64,000 nucleotides of DNA, from positions 1 to 64,000 of the forward strand of contig CAYILR010000013.1 in assembly GCA_964364175.1 (NCBI GenBank), written 5' to 3'. The position numbers and the translations under genes were made by a program. The notes beneath the pieces were generated by a model. That model ran no database searches. It saw nothing but the letters and a program-made list of their open reading frames with translations, and was not told the origin of the DNA. This stretch comes from CAYILR01 sp964364175 (GTDB lineage Bacteria > Bdellovibrionota > UBA1018). Of the stretch, positions 41,366-51,024 are shown one piece after another; position 1 is the first letter of the stretch; each line of letters opens with the position of its first letter.

Positions 41366-43972
41366 TTATCCTGTATAAAATTCTGTATATTGCTCCGCCA
41401 TGGCATTCAGCGAATATTGCTTACGGATCCAATCGGTTTTTTCCCAAAGTGATTGGTAGTAGATTTCGCTTCCAAACTCGGGGTTGCACAGAATGTTTTC
41501 GATCAAACGTGCTCCTTCGTCGGGTAAATCTAATGAATACTGCTGGCTGACTTTTTCCAGGAACCGATGTCCCGTGATCCCTGAAAGAACAGCGGGTAGG
41601 CCTGATCCGATCGCTTCTAGTGGACCCAGTGGCATTCCTTCGAATTTTGAGCAGGACAAAAACAAATCAGCGGCTGCGATCCAATCCTGCGGTGATTTTG
41701 TTCCGTCCAGGAAAATCACGCGGTCGCGGTCAGGCATCCCCTCAAATGCTTGAATCGCATTTTTGTACTCTCCTGATTCGGCCTCGGGACCAATCATGAG
41801 TAGCACTGTTTTTTGTCGGAGTTCTGGCGTTAGACTCTTCCAAATGGAAGGAACTTCTCTTTGGCCTTTGACCGAATGGAATCGCGCCAAGTAGAGGATC
41901 CAGTGATCTTCCAGCAGGGGGCGAAGTAGGTCCTGATCTGATTCGGGCAGTTGCCGAATCAGGTTGATCCGGTTGTGCAGTTTTTCATTTCGAGTTTGAA
42001 TCGGTGAGCTGATGAATGAAACTCCATTGTTCACAATTCGAATTTTATTTTCGTCTAAACCCAGATTTTTATAGGGTTCGATCAGGCTGTGGTTCACGAC
42101 CGTCAACGTATCCACGAATTGAGTGAATATTTTTTCGTAGAGTGAGTAGCGTTTATGCCGACTCAAGTGAACAAAACTATGCTGTGTATGAACAATTCGA
42201 ACACGTCCTAAAGAGAAAAATTTGGCAAGAACAGCATAAATCAAAGTTCCCATGTCGTGAGAGTGAATCACATCGATTTGATTTTTGTAGATATTCCGAA
42301 CGAGTCTGAAAAGTGTAATAAACGAAAATCCGGGGTTCTTTTTCAGTGCATCCACTGGAATTCCAGATTCAATAAAATCGCCGACCAGTGTTCGTTTTGT
42401 GTAGGCATCTGCGTTTTCATCGGAGTCGTGAGAAAATACAAAAACCTTCCATTTGGAGTTTTTTTGGAGTGTCTGACCAAGAGAAAGGACCAGGCGTTCC
42501 AGGCCACCTACCCCGAGATGCTGAGAAAAAAGCAATACTCGTCCACCATCACTCAAAATTCGGTTGCGCCGATGCCAATTAGTGATCACCAGAGCAATAA
42601 ACAGGTATGCGGTAGTGAATAAAAATCCACAGATCAGGAACCAGTGGTGTGCGTTGTTGAAGCTAGGTTTAAGAAGCATGCAAACAAGCCCCAGCGTGAT
42701 GCCGACTGCGGAGAAAATTCCGATACTGCGGAATGGAATGAAGTCGCGGAAGCTCCATCCAGTCGATGCTCGGATGAAAATCATTGAATAGGTTCTCATC
42801 AGCAGGCGCGAAATCAGCAATCCGGCCAACGCACCGAATTCCGCATATTTCATGCCCAAGAAATAACAGAGGATCAGCGGAATCGCGGCGAAGACCATGA
42901 AGCTCTTCAGGATCCAGCGTCCTTGTCCTCTGGCCCTAGGGACAGCATCATGAGGAAAAATGAGCATGAGGTAACTCAGCGCGAACCATCTGAGGTAAAT
43001 GGATGCGTTGGAATACTGGGTGGTAAACAGCATTTCGATGATGGGGCGGGAAAAAACAATCAAACCGATCACGGCAGGAATCAATAGCCAAGCGAGTTGC
43101 TCGACGCCATCTCGGTAGTTTTTTGCAGCCCGAGCGAAATTTCCAGCAGCAAATGATTCGGACATTTGAGGAATCATGACTCGTGTGATGGATTGCTCGA
43201 GGATCATCAGGGGAGGAACCATCAGGCAGCCAATGGCATATACAGCGAAAGCGCCTGGGTTCATGATTTTGGACAAAACTACCTGATCAGCGGTCCCGAC
43301 AAAAATTCCGAGAAACCAAGCAAATGAAACGGGAAGGGAGTATTTCAGGATGCTGTGGACGATTTCCCAATCAATGCTGAATCTTAAAAGATTTCTTCTT
43401 TTCGCTAGGATGATGCTTAAACCTACCTTGACCAGTGAAAGCAGAGTTGCAGTCATTAAAATTGCATCCAGATTGCGGAAATAGAGGGCCGTCAGAACGA
43501 TTGCGGCCGATCGAATAATTTCAATACTGGAAGTGTATATTGCCCCGAACCAGATCTCTCCAGTCACAATGGAGGATTCTTCCAGAAAAGTAAGTCCAAC
43601 AGCTCCAATGATTGAAATGGAAAAATAAATCGAGTAAATCGCTGGCCATTTAAAAAAATTAGTGATCCAAGGGCTTGCTGCCAAGCTCACCAATGACATC
43701 AAAACCCCAGCAGAAAGAATCATGGCATTTGAGGTAGCAATTGCGTGTCTGCCTTTTTCGCCCTGTCCTGCCCAGTAGCCTAGGCCACTTAATAATCCAG
43801 TGGTTAACGATAGCAATGGAGTCATGACCAAGTAGAGAAAGAAAATCTTGAACAAGCCCACTTGATCTGGGGTCAGGATACGCACCATCACCAACGGGAC
43901 GAACATATTCACTAACGCAGACGCGCTCGAGAGTATGGAAATCGGCCAGTGAGAAAGTGATTTTGATTTCAG
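41366..43972 (-). CDS. Wzx-type flippase fused to GT4 glycosyltransferase
   Basis: An 868-residue fusion. Residues about 20-440 have twelve to fourteen membrane helices of the polysaccharide-transporter family. From about residue 470 (ILSDGGRVLLFSQHLGVGGLERLV) a full GT4 enzyme follows with VIHSHDMGT, VNNGVSF, WILYLARFHSVKGQ and FEGMPLGPLEAIGSGLP. I place the start at CTG 43972: AGGAG lies 6 nt upstream, it overlaps the preceding stop (CTGA), and residues LSHWPISILSSASALVNM restore the first helix. GTG 43912 is the conventional alternative. Confidence 0.82.
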   Translation of the reverse strand: MKSKSLSHWPISILSSASALVNMFVPLVMVRILTPDQVGLFKIFFLYLVMTPLLSLTTGLLSGLGYWAGQGEKGRHAIATSNAMILSAGVLMSLVSLAASPWITNFFKWPAIYSIYFSISIIGAVGLTFLEESSIVTGEIWFGAIYTSSIEIIRSAAIVLTALYFRNLDAILMTATLLSLVKVGLSIILAKRRNLLRFSIDWEIVHSILKYSLPVSFAWFLGIFVGTADQVVLSKIMNPGAFAVYAIGCLMVPPLMILEQSITRVMIPQMSESFAAGNFARAAKNYRDGVEQLAWLLIPAVIGLIVFSRPIIEMLFTTQYSNASIYLRWFALSYLMLIFPHDAVPRARGQGRWILKSFMVFAAIPLILCYFLGMKYAEFGALAGLLISRLLMRTYSMIFIRASTGWSFRDFIPFRSIGIFSAVGITLGLVCMLLKPSFNNAHHWFLICGFLFTTAYLFIALVITNWHRRNRILSDGGRVLLFSQHLGVGGLERLVLSLGQTLQKNSKWKVFVFSHDSDENADAYTKRTLVGDFIESGIPVDALKKNPGFSFITLFRLVRNIYKNQIDVIHSHDMGTLIYAVLAKFFSLGRVRIVHTQHSFVHLSRHKRYSLYEKIFTQFVDTLTVVNHSLIEPYKNLGLDENKIRIVNNGVSFISSPIQTRNEKLHNRINLIRQLPESDQDLLRPLLEDHWILYLARFHSVKGQREVPSIWKSLTPELRQKTVLLMIGPEAESGEYKNAIQAFEGMPDRDRVIFLDGTKSPQDWIAAADLFLSCSKFEGMPLGPLEAIGSGLPAVLSGITGHRFLEKVSQQYSLDLPDEGARLIENILCNPEFGSEIYYQSLWEKTDWIRKQYSLNAMAEQYTEFYTG

Positions 43973-45411
43973 AGTACTCTCCTAAATCGGCTGGCGCGAG
44001 CTCGACCGTGAGTGGTGAGTCCCGGAGCGCGAGCCATAGCTGTTTCGATAGGTAGTTCAGCGGGCTGCGGAATATATTCATGCCCGAAAATAACCACTTT
44101 TAAAGTCATGAGGAGCACAACCAGATCCAAGCGCATGGAAGTGTGTTGAATGTAGTAGAGGTCGTGTTCCAGTTTAATTTTAGACTCCTCGATCGAGGCT
44201 GCGTATCCAGCGCAAACCTGAGCCCAGCCAGTGATTCCTGGTCGAACATCTGTGCGCAGAAAAAATAATGGAATTTTTTCTCTTAAGTCTTGATAGAATT
44301 CTGGACGTTCCGGACGAGGCCCCACGAAAGCCATCTCACGACAGGCCACGTTCCAAAATTGGGGCAGCTCATCGAGCCGGGTTTTGCGTAGGAATCGACC
44401 GACCGTCGTAATGCGAGGATCTGATTTTTGTGCCCACTGGTAGCCAGATGACTCAGAGTCAGATCTCATGCTGCGAAATTTGTGCAGGAAAAAGGTCTTT
44501 CCCATATAACCTGTGCGTTTTTGGGAATAAAAAACAGGCCCTTTTGAAGTAGTTTTAATTAAAATCGCAATTAAGGAAAAAACAGGGGACAGAACCACCA
44601 GCATGATCAAGGCGATCAGCGGTTCCACCCAGCTTTGAACTCGGCGTCCAAAACGAATCCAAGTGGTTTGTGGTTTCGCGGACGAAATATAGCTCCAGAC
44701 ATCGATGTCTTTGAGGCTCACACGGCGGGTGAGGGAGGCCATGCTGCTGCGGCGATCGATGATTGGAATTCCAGCTAGGTGGGCACGCAGCAAAAACCAG
44801 TCAGACTGCATATCGCGTGCTGCGGCTTGAGAAAATATGATCACATCCATATTCGATTTTTTTCCGGCTGAAAAATCACTCATCACTTGAGATGGATAGA
44901 AAATCCGAACTTCTTTTGACAAGTCCGCTTTGACTAGGCTTTGGACAAATTCATCTGCCTCATCGGGGCGTAGATGCAGAATCACGCGCCGTTTTCGGAC
45001 GCGCGAGATCCAGCGCGTGAGCTCGGTGTATGCATCAAAATACAGGCTTGCTACTAACGGGAGCGAAAGCGTCAAACGGAATAACGCCGAGGGTGAATGG
45101 CTAAAAACCATCGAGTGAACGAGAGCAACGGTCGCTCCCCCTACGCTCAATGCAAATAACAATAAGAGGAAATCGCTTTTTCTGGGTACGATTCTCAGCA
45201 AATCGAAATATCCAATGGATCTCAGGATACTGCTTGCTGCGAGCCCAATGGTGGCCGCGAGCAGGAATTCTGCTGGAACAAATCGAATGTGAACCGGACT
45301 TTGCATCAATCCCCAGAGCAGCCAATAATAGCTGCTGATAGCAGCCCAGCAGATCAACCAAAGTCCATCTAGGTCAAAGCGTCGGCGTAGTTGTTTTGTC
45401 AGCATATTCAT
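43969..45411 (-). CDS. polyprenyl-phosphate sugar phosphotransferase initiating EPS synthesis
   Basis: A 480-residue protein. Four or five N-terminal membrane helices (residues 15-120) and a Rossmann-like middle domain lead to the catalytic C-terminal part with TSKGPVFYSQKRTGYMGKTFFLHKFRSM, TRLDELPQFWNV, FVGPRPERPEF and RPGITGWAQV. This is the WbaP/EpsB-type enzyme that transfers a sugar-1-phosphate onto undecaprenyl phosphate. Its last codons contain the ribosome site of the flippase fusion. Confidence 0.93.
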   Translation of the reverse strand: MNMLTKQLRRRFDLDGLWLICWAAISSYYWLLWGLMQSPVHIRFVPAEFLLAATIGLAASSILRSIGYFDLLRIVPRKSDFLLLLFALSVGGATVALVHSMVFSHSPSALFRLTLSLPLVASLYFDAYTELTRWISRVRKRRVILHLRPDEADEFVQSLVKADLSKEVRIFYPSQVMSDFSAGKKSNMDVIIFSQAAARDMQSDWFLLRAHLAGIPIIDRRSSMASLTRRVSLKDIDVWSYISSAKPQTTWIRFGRRVQSWVEPLIALIMLVVLSPVFSLIAILIKTTSKGPVFYSQKRTGYMGKTFFLHKFRSMRSDSESSGYQWAQKSDPRITTVGRFLRKTRLDELPQFWNVACREMAFVGPRPERPEFYQDLREKIPLFFLRTDVRPGITGWAQVCAGYAASIEESKIKLEHDLYYIQHTSMRLDLVVLLMTLKVVIFGHEYIPQPAELPIETAMARAPGLTTHGRARASRFRRVL

Positions 45412-45417
45412 AGATAT

Positions 45418-46557
45418 TTATTTCCACCTCATTAGGTTTTGCCCGGATGCCAAATAGTAAGGAGCAGAGAGAGAAACAAAGCCCGCATCCACGAGCATTT
45501 GGATTGGTCTCTTTCCGAGAAAAATTATTCCAAAAATCATACCTGCGACCGTTAAAATTAAAAAACCACTGATACCCAACATCCATGCAACGGCCAACAC
45601 GCATGCCGCGATCCAATATGCCCAAAGCATGCGGAAAATTCGTCGCAGTGCAATCAACGACGCTACTTTGTTGGTGTGCCAGTTTGGTTTCAGAATCGCG
45701 GTCATCCACTGGAGATTTCCTAAGACCATTCTTTTTCTGCGGTTAAACTCACGAATGGGTGCTCCAGTGGCTGCCTCGAGATGTGCTTCTGGACAATCCC
45801 ATGATCCCACCGAGGGGATATAGACGATTCGTCCATTGGGTCGTGTCAGTCGCAAGAATAATGAAATGGCCACATCATCATTGATCCAGGTCGATCCCAT
45901 GGATGTAAGAGCGTCAAACGCGGTTCTCAGTTCAGTTTGCCGATACATGACGGTGGGTCCATGCACGCTGACAGGCCCGCCGGCTGCGTTTTCAAGTGTT
46001 TTTAATGCACATTCCAAATTCCAGATCAATTTTTCTACTAATCCAGCGGATGGATTGCGATAGGTGGGAGAGACTCCGATGACGCCGCGTTGCTGACAAT
46101 AAGGGATGCACTCGCTCAGAAAATTCTGAGGCCAAATGATTCCGGAGTCGGCCAGCACAATCCAGTCAGCGTTTTGTGAAGCTCGAATCATTTCGTGAAC
46201 GATTTTCCATTTTCCGCGTGAAGGATTGGATTCGAGAACTTCGGCTCCAAAAGATCTGGCAAGCTCAGCAGTGTGATCGCTACAACCATCTGCTCCGACA
46301 CGAATATCTACTTGAATCCCAGGATGAGTTTTTTTGAGATGTTCGATCGAGGCAACGATCGATGGCAGTGTTTTGGGCAGGGTCCGTACTTCGTTATGGG
46401 CAGGAATTACGATGGCAATCCGGCTGATGGGATCGGTTTGGGCATTGTTTTTGCCTAGAAAGCCTTGCCGCCGAGCATAGATCCGGGCGATGACTGGAAA
46501 TAACCACGTCATTGCAGATAGACCGAGTAATCCTATGGCGAGAAAAGCATTGAACAT
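45418..46557 (-). CDS. glycosyltransferase family 2
   Basis: A 379-residue GT-A enzyme with an N-terminal membrane helix and two to three C-terminal ones. IAIVIPAHNEVRTLPKTL starts the nucleotide-binding fold, DIRVGADGCSDHTAEL and WIVLADSGIIWPQNF carry the metal-binding acidic residues. Topology resembles membrane-bound GT2 synthases such as those elongating or starting the repeat unit. Begins 1 nt after the epimerase stop and ends 6 nt before the next gene. Confidence 0.88.
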   Translation of the reverse strand: MFNAFLAIGLLGLSAMTWLFPVIARIYARRQGFLGKNNAQTDPISRIAIVIPAHNEVRTLPKTLPSIVASIEHLKKTHPGIQVDIRVGADGCSDHTAELARSFGAEVLESNPSRGKWKIVHEMIRASQNADWIVLADSGIIWPQNFLSECIPYCQQRGVIGVSPTYRNPSAGLVEKLIWNLECALKTLENAAGGPVSVHGPTVMYRQTELRTAFDALTSMGSTWINDDVAISLFLRLTRPNGRIVYIPSVGSWDCPEAHLEAATGAPIREFNRRKRMVLGNLQWMTAILKPNWHTNKVASLIALRRIFRMLWAYWIAACVLAVAWMLGISGFLILTVAGMIFGIIFLGKRPIQMLVDAGFVSLSAPYYLASGQNLMRWK

Positions 46558-46558
46558 T

Positions 46559-47497
46559 TTATAGAATCTCCGCTAGTCCTTGTTCGAGTTGAATTTTAGC
46601 ACTCCAGTTTAAAATATCGCGAGCCCGAGATACGTTCGCCATGGAATGAGGCACATCGCCTTCGCGAGCTGGCACATCCAGCAATGATCCAGAACTTTTT
46701 GACACTTTCAGGATAGACTCGCCTAATTGGCGAATGGTGATTGATTTTCCACATCCAAGGTTGAATGCATTCCCATCACATCGGGAATGATCTAACCTGA
46801 GTGCGGCTAAATTGGCTTGAGCAATGTCAGACACGGAAATAAAATCTCGGGTTTGAACTCCTCCGCCATGTAGTTGCAGATCCTTTCCTTCGCGCGCTAA
46901 TCGTGCAAAAATCGTGATCACTCCTGAATAAGGTGATTTTGGATCTTGGCCAATCCCGTAAACGTTAAAAAATCTAAAAACAACGGCAGGAACACCTCGG
47001 TGTTCGTGGAACAATCGAATGACTTCTTCTGAGGCTTTCTTTTGGTTGGCATAGTAGGAGAGCGGATTTGTGGAAACCTCGCTCTCGTTGATGGGAGTAT
47101 TTTGTTTCCCATTCAATCCGTACACCGCACTGGAGCCGGCAAAAATCACGCGTGGCATTGTTCCAGCTCGTTTTCCTTCTGCGCAAACTGCTTCCAGAAC
47201 TTTTACAGTTCCCATGAAGTTCGTTTCGTAACTCTCGACAGGTTTTTCTTGGCACTCGAGCACGTTGACAATAGCAGCGAAGTGGTAGACTGCGATCACG
47301 CCGTGAACAGCACCGCGCAGATCGTCTGGGGATCTGACATCTCCGCGGATGTATTCTACGCCGGCAACTGCAGTGCGCGGATCCTTAAGATCCAGACTTC
47401 TCACTGAGTATCCTTCTTGAATGAGTAATCGACAAAGGTGGGTTCCGATAAAGCCTGCGCCACCAGTAATGAGCACAGTTGATTGGGGTTGTTTCAT
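46559..47497 (-). CDS. NAD-dependent sugar epimerase/dehydratase
   Basis: A 312-residue short-chain dehydrogenase of the extended type. VLITGGAGFIGTHLCRLL is the NAD-binding site and YYANQKKASE contains the catalytic YxxxK; SSAVYG supplies the Ser. Likely a UDP-sugar 4-epimerase or related enzyme giving activated sugars for the polymer; the exact substrate is unknown. ATG 47497 follows CGGAG at 7 nt and is preferred over upstream starts. First gene of the long minus-strand EPS operon. Confidence 0.9.
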   Translation of the reverse strand: MKQPQSTVLITGGAGFIGTHLCRLLIQEGYSVRSLDLKDPRTAVAGVEYIRGDVRSPDDLRGAVHGVIAVYHFAAIVNVLECQEKPVESYETNFMGTVKVLEAVCAEGKRAGTMPRVIFAGSSAVYGLNGKQNTPINESEVSTNPLSYYANQKKASEEVIRLFHEHRGVPAVVFRFFNVYGIGQDPKSPYSGVITIFARLAREGKDLQLHGGGVQTRDFISVSDIAQANLAALRLDHSRCDGNAFNLGCGKSITIRQLGESILKVSKSSGSLLDVPAREGDVPHSMANVSRARDILNWSAKIQLEQGLAEIL

Positions 47498-47592
47498 TTT
47501 TTTCTCCGTAGCATCTCTTTTTTTGATGCACCATACCATGAATTTATTTATTTAAAATATATTTTTTAAACAATAAAAATAAAACAGATTAA

Positions 47593-47607
47593 TTGACGCG
47601 ATGCGTA
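47593..47607 (+). promoter_or_regulatory. TTGACGC motif in the divergent EPS promoter region
   Basis: TTGACGCGATGCGTA lies in the 135-bp gap between the two divergent EPS operons. Its ACGC-gat-GCGT core is nearly symmetrical. The first 9 bases recur exactly at 55591-55599 before another EPS gene. It can serve as a -35 element for the plus-strand operon and may also be a regulator site. Confidence 0.5.
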
Positions 47608-47632
47608 TTTTGATGTTATCGCCTCCTGAATC

Positions 47633-49942
47633 ATGAGAAGGCAACGGACTTTCAGCTTCATCATTCTGACCATGAGCTTATTCACAGCTTTTGTTGAATT
47701 TTCGGGAGCGTCCGACTATGTTCCGCGCGGCATGGGTGGGGGTGGGGCGATGTCTGGTTTGTCGCTGAGCCCGTATGCGAAACTTTGGTTTGTCGGGACG
47801 GACATGGGAACTCTTTTTCGAAGCACTAATGAGGGAAAGTCTTGGCGGGCAATTAGCCACAAGCAAGTGGTATTCGATTCAAATCTCGAGCGCAGCTCAT
47901 CGGTGGGCTTTAGTTCCAACCCAAAACTTGTTTTTTATGCTCAAGGCGGAAAGAAACCCAAGCGAAGTCAGGACTCTGGCCTAACTTGGGAGGCAATTCA
48001 GCTACCTTTGGAAAAGGAAGAGCTCGTTCGCTATTGGCTGGGGGACACGGCTGATTCTCAGTTGATGTTTTGTGCCACTACACAGGGATTATGGAGAAGT
48101 TCGGATTCTGGATTGCATTGGAAAAAAGTGCAGGGAGTAATCGGGGACAGCAAGGGAACTTTTATTTCCAATACTCAATCGGGAAAGCTGATTTTTCATG
48201 CGACGGCATCCAGTATCCTCATTTCAAAAAATCGAGGTCGTGATTTTGAAGTTTGGTTTACCCCTGCCAAAGTGGGAATTCGAAGTTTTGCTGGCGGAGC
48301 AAATGAGGATGCCGCTACATTATCGTGGATCGATACAGATGGCGCGCGCGCTTGCGAATGGGCTCGTTATGCAAAAGATTCCAGCCAGCAGCAAATAGCT
48401 GCAACCATTGCAGAATGTGGCTATGTCTGGGTGAGCAAGCAGCTGACTCCTGATGTAGCCCCAAATTTTATTCGGACGCAAAAAGATGCTGGCCGTTATG
48501 TCCGAATGGCAGAAAACGATCCTGCGACTATCTATATCACGGGTGGAAATTGGGTGCGGCAATACGGGAGCAAAGTGTGGGTTTCGCACGATTTTGGAGC
48601 AAAATGGGAGATGAGATTTCACATTTTGAATTGGGACACCCGGCCCTATGCCCCATGGCCTAAAGAAAAGCTCGAATACAGTGCGGTTGGGCTTGATGTA
48701 GGCTGGCATGACAATGCTTTTCCGAGTTTTGTTGTGGACCAGAGAAATTCTGCACGTGCGGGTGGCACGGGATATTATTTTGTTCATGTAACCGATGACT
48801 TTGGAAAAAACTGGAAGGCTCCGTTTACAGAATTCGCTGATGAGGGCGAACGTCTGAAGGGGAAAAAGTGGAAATCGACTGGTTTGGAAGTTACATCGGT
48901 TCAAAAACTTAAATTTCATCCCAAGGATACGAAGATCGGCTACGCCGGACTCGCAGATATGGGCGGTCTAGTGACTGAAGATGGCGGAGAAACATGGCGA
49001 ATTTCTCAATGTAAATACAATACTAACTACGATTATGCTTTTGATCCAAGCGATTCAAAACTGGTCTATGCGGCCTCGGGGAGTTTGCACGATTTTCCCA
49101 TTGGAAATCATAATCTCATGGATGGGACTGAGGGTGGAGTTTTTCGTTCGATGGACCGGGGCCGGACATGGGTGCGTTTGACGCCCACTGATCGTGAGTG
49201 GAACATTGAATTTCTGTCAGTAGCCTACGATCCTATCCACAAAACCCTCTATGGCGGCACGAGGGGAAAAGGAATTGGGTACTCGACCGACGGTGGTCGA
49301 AAATGGAAGTTTTTTAATGAAGGTTTGCCCGCAAGTGGAAATATGATTCCACAAATGGAAGTTGATCCAGAAAATGGGAATGTCTACGCATTGCTGACCG
49401 GAGATGCGCCGGCATTTACCAATCAGAAAAAAACGGGAATTTATATTTTGGAGCACTCGCGAGGTGGAAAACGCTGGCGCCTGCTGAGGGGTTCGATTGC
49501 AACCCCCCGAGGTATATCACCCAGCGTCCAACCTTGGTGGTTTCCAACTGCGTTTGCGGTCGATTTTTCGAGACCCAAGAGAGACGTTCTGTGGCTGGCT
49601 GATATGGAGAGCAAGGGAGCTTGGCTTTCTTCTGGGATCTGGAAAAGTATCGATTCAGGAGATAGCTGGCAACGTTTGAAGCAGTTTACCCATCCTACTG
49701 CGATTACACTTAACCCAAAAAACCCAGACAGAGTATATGCGTCAGGATTACACAACATTGATGGAGTATGGGGTGAGGGCGGGGCGATTTTCTCAATCGA
49801 TGGTGGATCAAGTTGGCAAAAAAATGAAAACATACCTTTATTATCTAATTTAGATGGAACTGTATTGGACCCAAATCGTCAGGGAAAGATTTTCTATCTG
49901 TTCTTTGGCGGCGGAATGTTATATGGAAATGAACCAAATTAA
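47633..49942 (+). CDS. secreted BNR/Asp-box repeat protein, GH74-like
   Basis: A 769-residue secreted protein (signal peptide about residues 1-27). Asp-box repeats (SxDxGxxW) recur: STNEGKSW, SQDSGLTW, SSDSGLHW, SHDFGAKW, TDDFGKNW, TEDGGETW, SMDRGRTW, STDGGRKW, SIDSGDSW, SIDGGSSW, forming one or two beta-propellers as in GH74 xyloglucanases and VPS10/sortilin domains. It may cut or bind the exported polymer. The catalytic Asp residues cannot be confirmed by eye. Confidence 0.82.
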   Translation: MRRQRTFSFIILTMSLFTAFVEFSGASDYVPRGMGGGGAMSGLSLSPYAKLWFVGTDMGTLFRSTNEGKSWRAISHKQVVFDSNLERSSSVGFSSNPKLVFYAQGGKKPKRSQDSGLTWEAIQLPLEKEELVRYWLGDTADSQLMFCATTQGLWRSSDSGLHWKKVQGVIGDSKGTFISNTQSGKLIFHATASSILISKNRGRDFEVWFTPAKVGIRSFAGGANEDAATLSWIDTDGARACEWARYAKDSSQQQIAATIAECGYVWVSKQLTPDVAPNFIRTQKDAGRYVRMAENDPATIYITGGNWVRQYGSKVWVSHDFGAKWEMRFHILNWDTRPYAPWPKEKLEYSAVGLDVGWHDNAFPSFVVDQRNSARAGGTGYYFVHVTDDFGKNWKAPFTEFADEGERLKGKKWKSTGLEVTSVQKLKFHPKDTKIGYAGLADMGGLVTEDGGETWRISQCKYNTNYDYAFDPSDSKLVYAASGSLHDFPIGNHNLMDGTEGGVFRSMDRGRTWVRLTPTDREWNIEFLSVAYDPIHKTLYGGTRGKGIGYSTDGGRKWKFFNEGLPASGNMIPQMEVDPENGNVYALLTGDAPAFTNQKKTGIYILEHSRGGKRWRLLRGSIATPRGISPSVQPWWFPTAFAVDFSRPKRDVLWLADMESKGAWLSSGIWKSIDSGDSWQRLKQFTHPTAITLNPKNPDRVYASGLHNIDGVWGEGGAIFSIDGGSSWQKNENIPLLSNLDGTVLDPNRQGKIFYLFFGGGMLYGNEPN

Positions 49943-49957
49943 GAAGGAATTCGTACT

Positions 49958-51022
49958 GTGAAAGGCAAGAAGCAAATATTTTCTCAATTTCTGATGTATA
50001 GCGGCCTGGGTCGCGTGCTTCGAAGTTCGAATTTGGCGATTATCGGATCTTCCAGTTTGATTGTTTTTAATTTTCATAGAATTCGATCGGATGACAAAAA
50101 TATTGTTTGCGAATTTGACGACGAAGTCTTTGGTCCAACCGCAAGTGAATTTCGATCACAAATGAAATGGTTGAAAGAAAACACGAACATTATTTCTGAA
50201 AGTGAAATGCTGGATTGTCTGAAAAATAAAACCTCGTTTCCTCCACAGAGCACGATGGTGACATTCGATGATGGGTACATCGATAATTATACACTCGCTT
50301 TTCCGGTTCTGAAGGAGTTCGAAATTCCTGCTATTTATTTTATTCCGTGCGATTCAATCGAAGATCGTTCGCTCGGATGGTGGGATCAAATTGCATATTT
50401 GATCAAGAAAACAAAGAAATCTGAAATTATTCTGAATGGTGAGCTAATTCCAGTGACTGAGGATCATCGCGCAGCCTGTACTCGGATTTTTCAGCGTATG
50501 AAGCTGAGAAATGCCCATGAAAATGCCGATTTGATGGTTCGTTTAGTTGAGGCGTGTGAAGTCGAATTGCCTTCGAAAGAGGTTTGTAGCCGCGAACTCA
50601 TGACCTGGGATCAAGTTCGAGAGGTTTCAAAAAGTGGAATTTCAATTGGGTCTCACTCTTGTACTCAGCGTGTTTTAGCCACCCTGACCATGGAAGAGCA
50701 GTTTGAAGAGCTGGATCGATCAAAAAAGGAACTTGAAGAAAAGCTTGGGCTCAAAATTCGGACTATTGCCTATCCGGTGGGTGGATACGAGCATTTCAAT
50801 ACAGAAACCCAGTCGTTGTCTCGACAGTGTGGTTATGAAGCAGCATTTTCTTATACACACGAAATCAATCTGGATGGACCCATCCATCCTTATAATATCA
50901 AGCGTATTGTCCCACCAGAAACATTGCCGCTCTATGTGGGTACAATGGCGTTGCCTAGACTCTATGTGCGACGTCGCAGTATCGCGGAAGCGCCGATTTC
51001 AATCATGGGTGGGGCGTTGTAG
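49958..51022 (+). CDS. polysaccharide deacetylase-like (NodB homology) protein
   Basis: A 354-residue protein from GTG 49958 (GAAGGAA upstream). The NodB motif 1 TFDDGYIDNY is intact. Motif 2 reads IGSHSCTQRVLATL, where the second metal-binding His of HxxxH is Gln. IAYPVGGYE is motif 3. The domain starts with LIVFNFHRI. Normally removes N- or O-acetyl groups from polymers; the lost His may lower or alter metal binding. No signal peptide, unusual for secreted deacetylases. Confidence 0.82.
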   Translation: MKGKKQIFSQFLMYSGLGRVLRSSNLAIIGSSSLIVFNFHRIRSDDKNIVCEFDDEVFGPTASEFRSQMKWLKENTNIISESEMLDCLKNKTSFPPQSTMVTFDDGYIDNYTLAFPVLKEFEIPAIYFIPCDSIEDRSLGWWDQIAYLIKKTKKSEIILNGELIPVTEDHRAACTRIFQRMKLRNAHENADLMVRLVEACEVELPSKEVCSRELMTWDQVREVSKSGISIGSHSCTQRVLATLTMEEQFEELDRSKKELEEKLGLKIRTIAYPVGGYEHFNTETQSLSRQCGYEAAFSYTHEINLDGPIHPYNIKRIVPPETLPLYVGTMALPRLYVRRRSIAEAPISIMGGAL

Positions 51023-51024
51023 TT

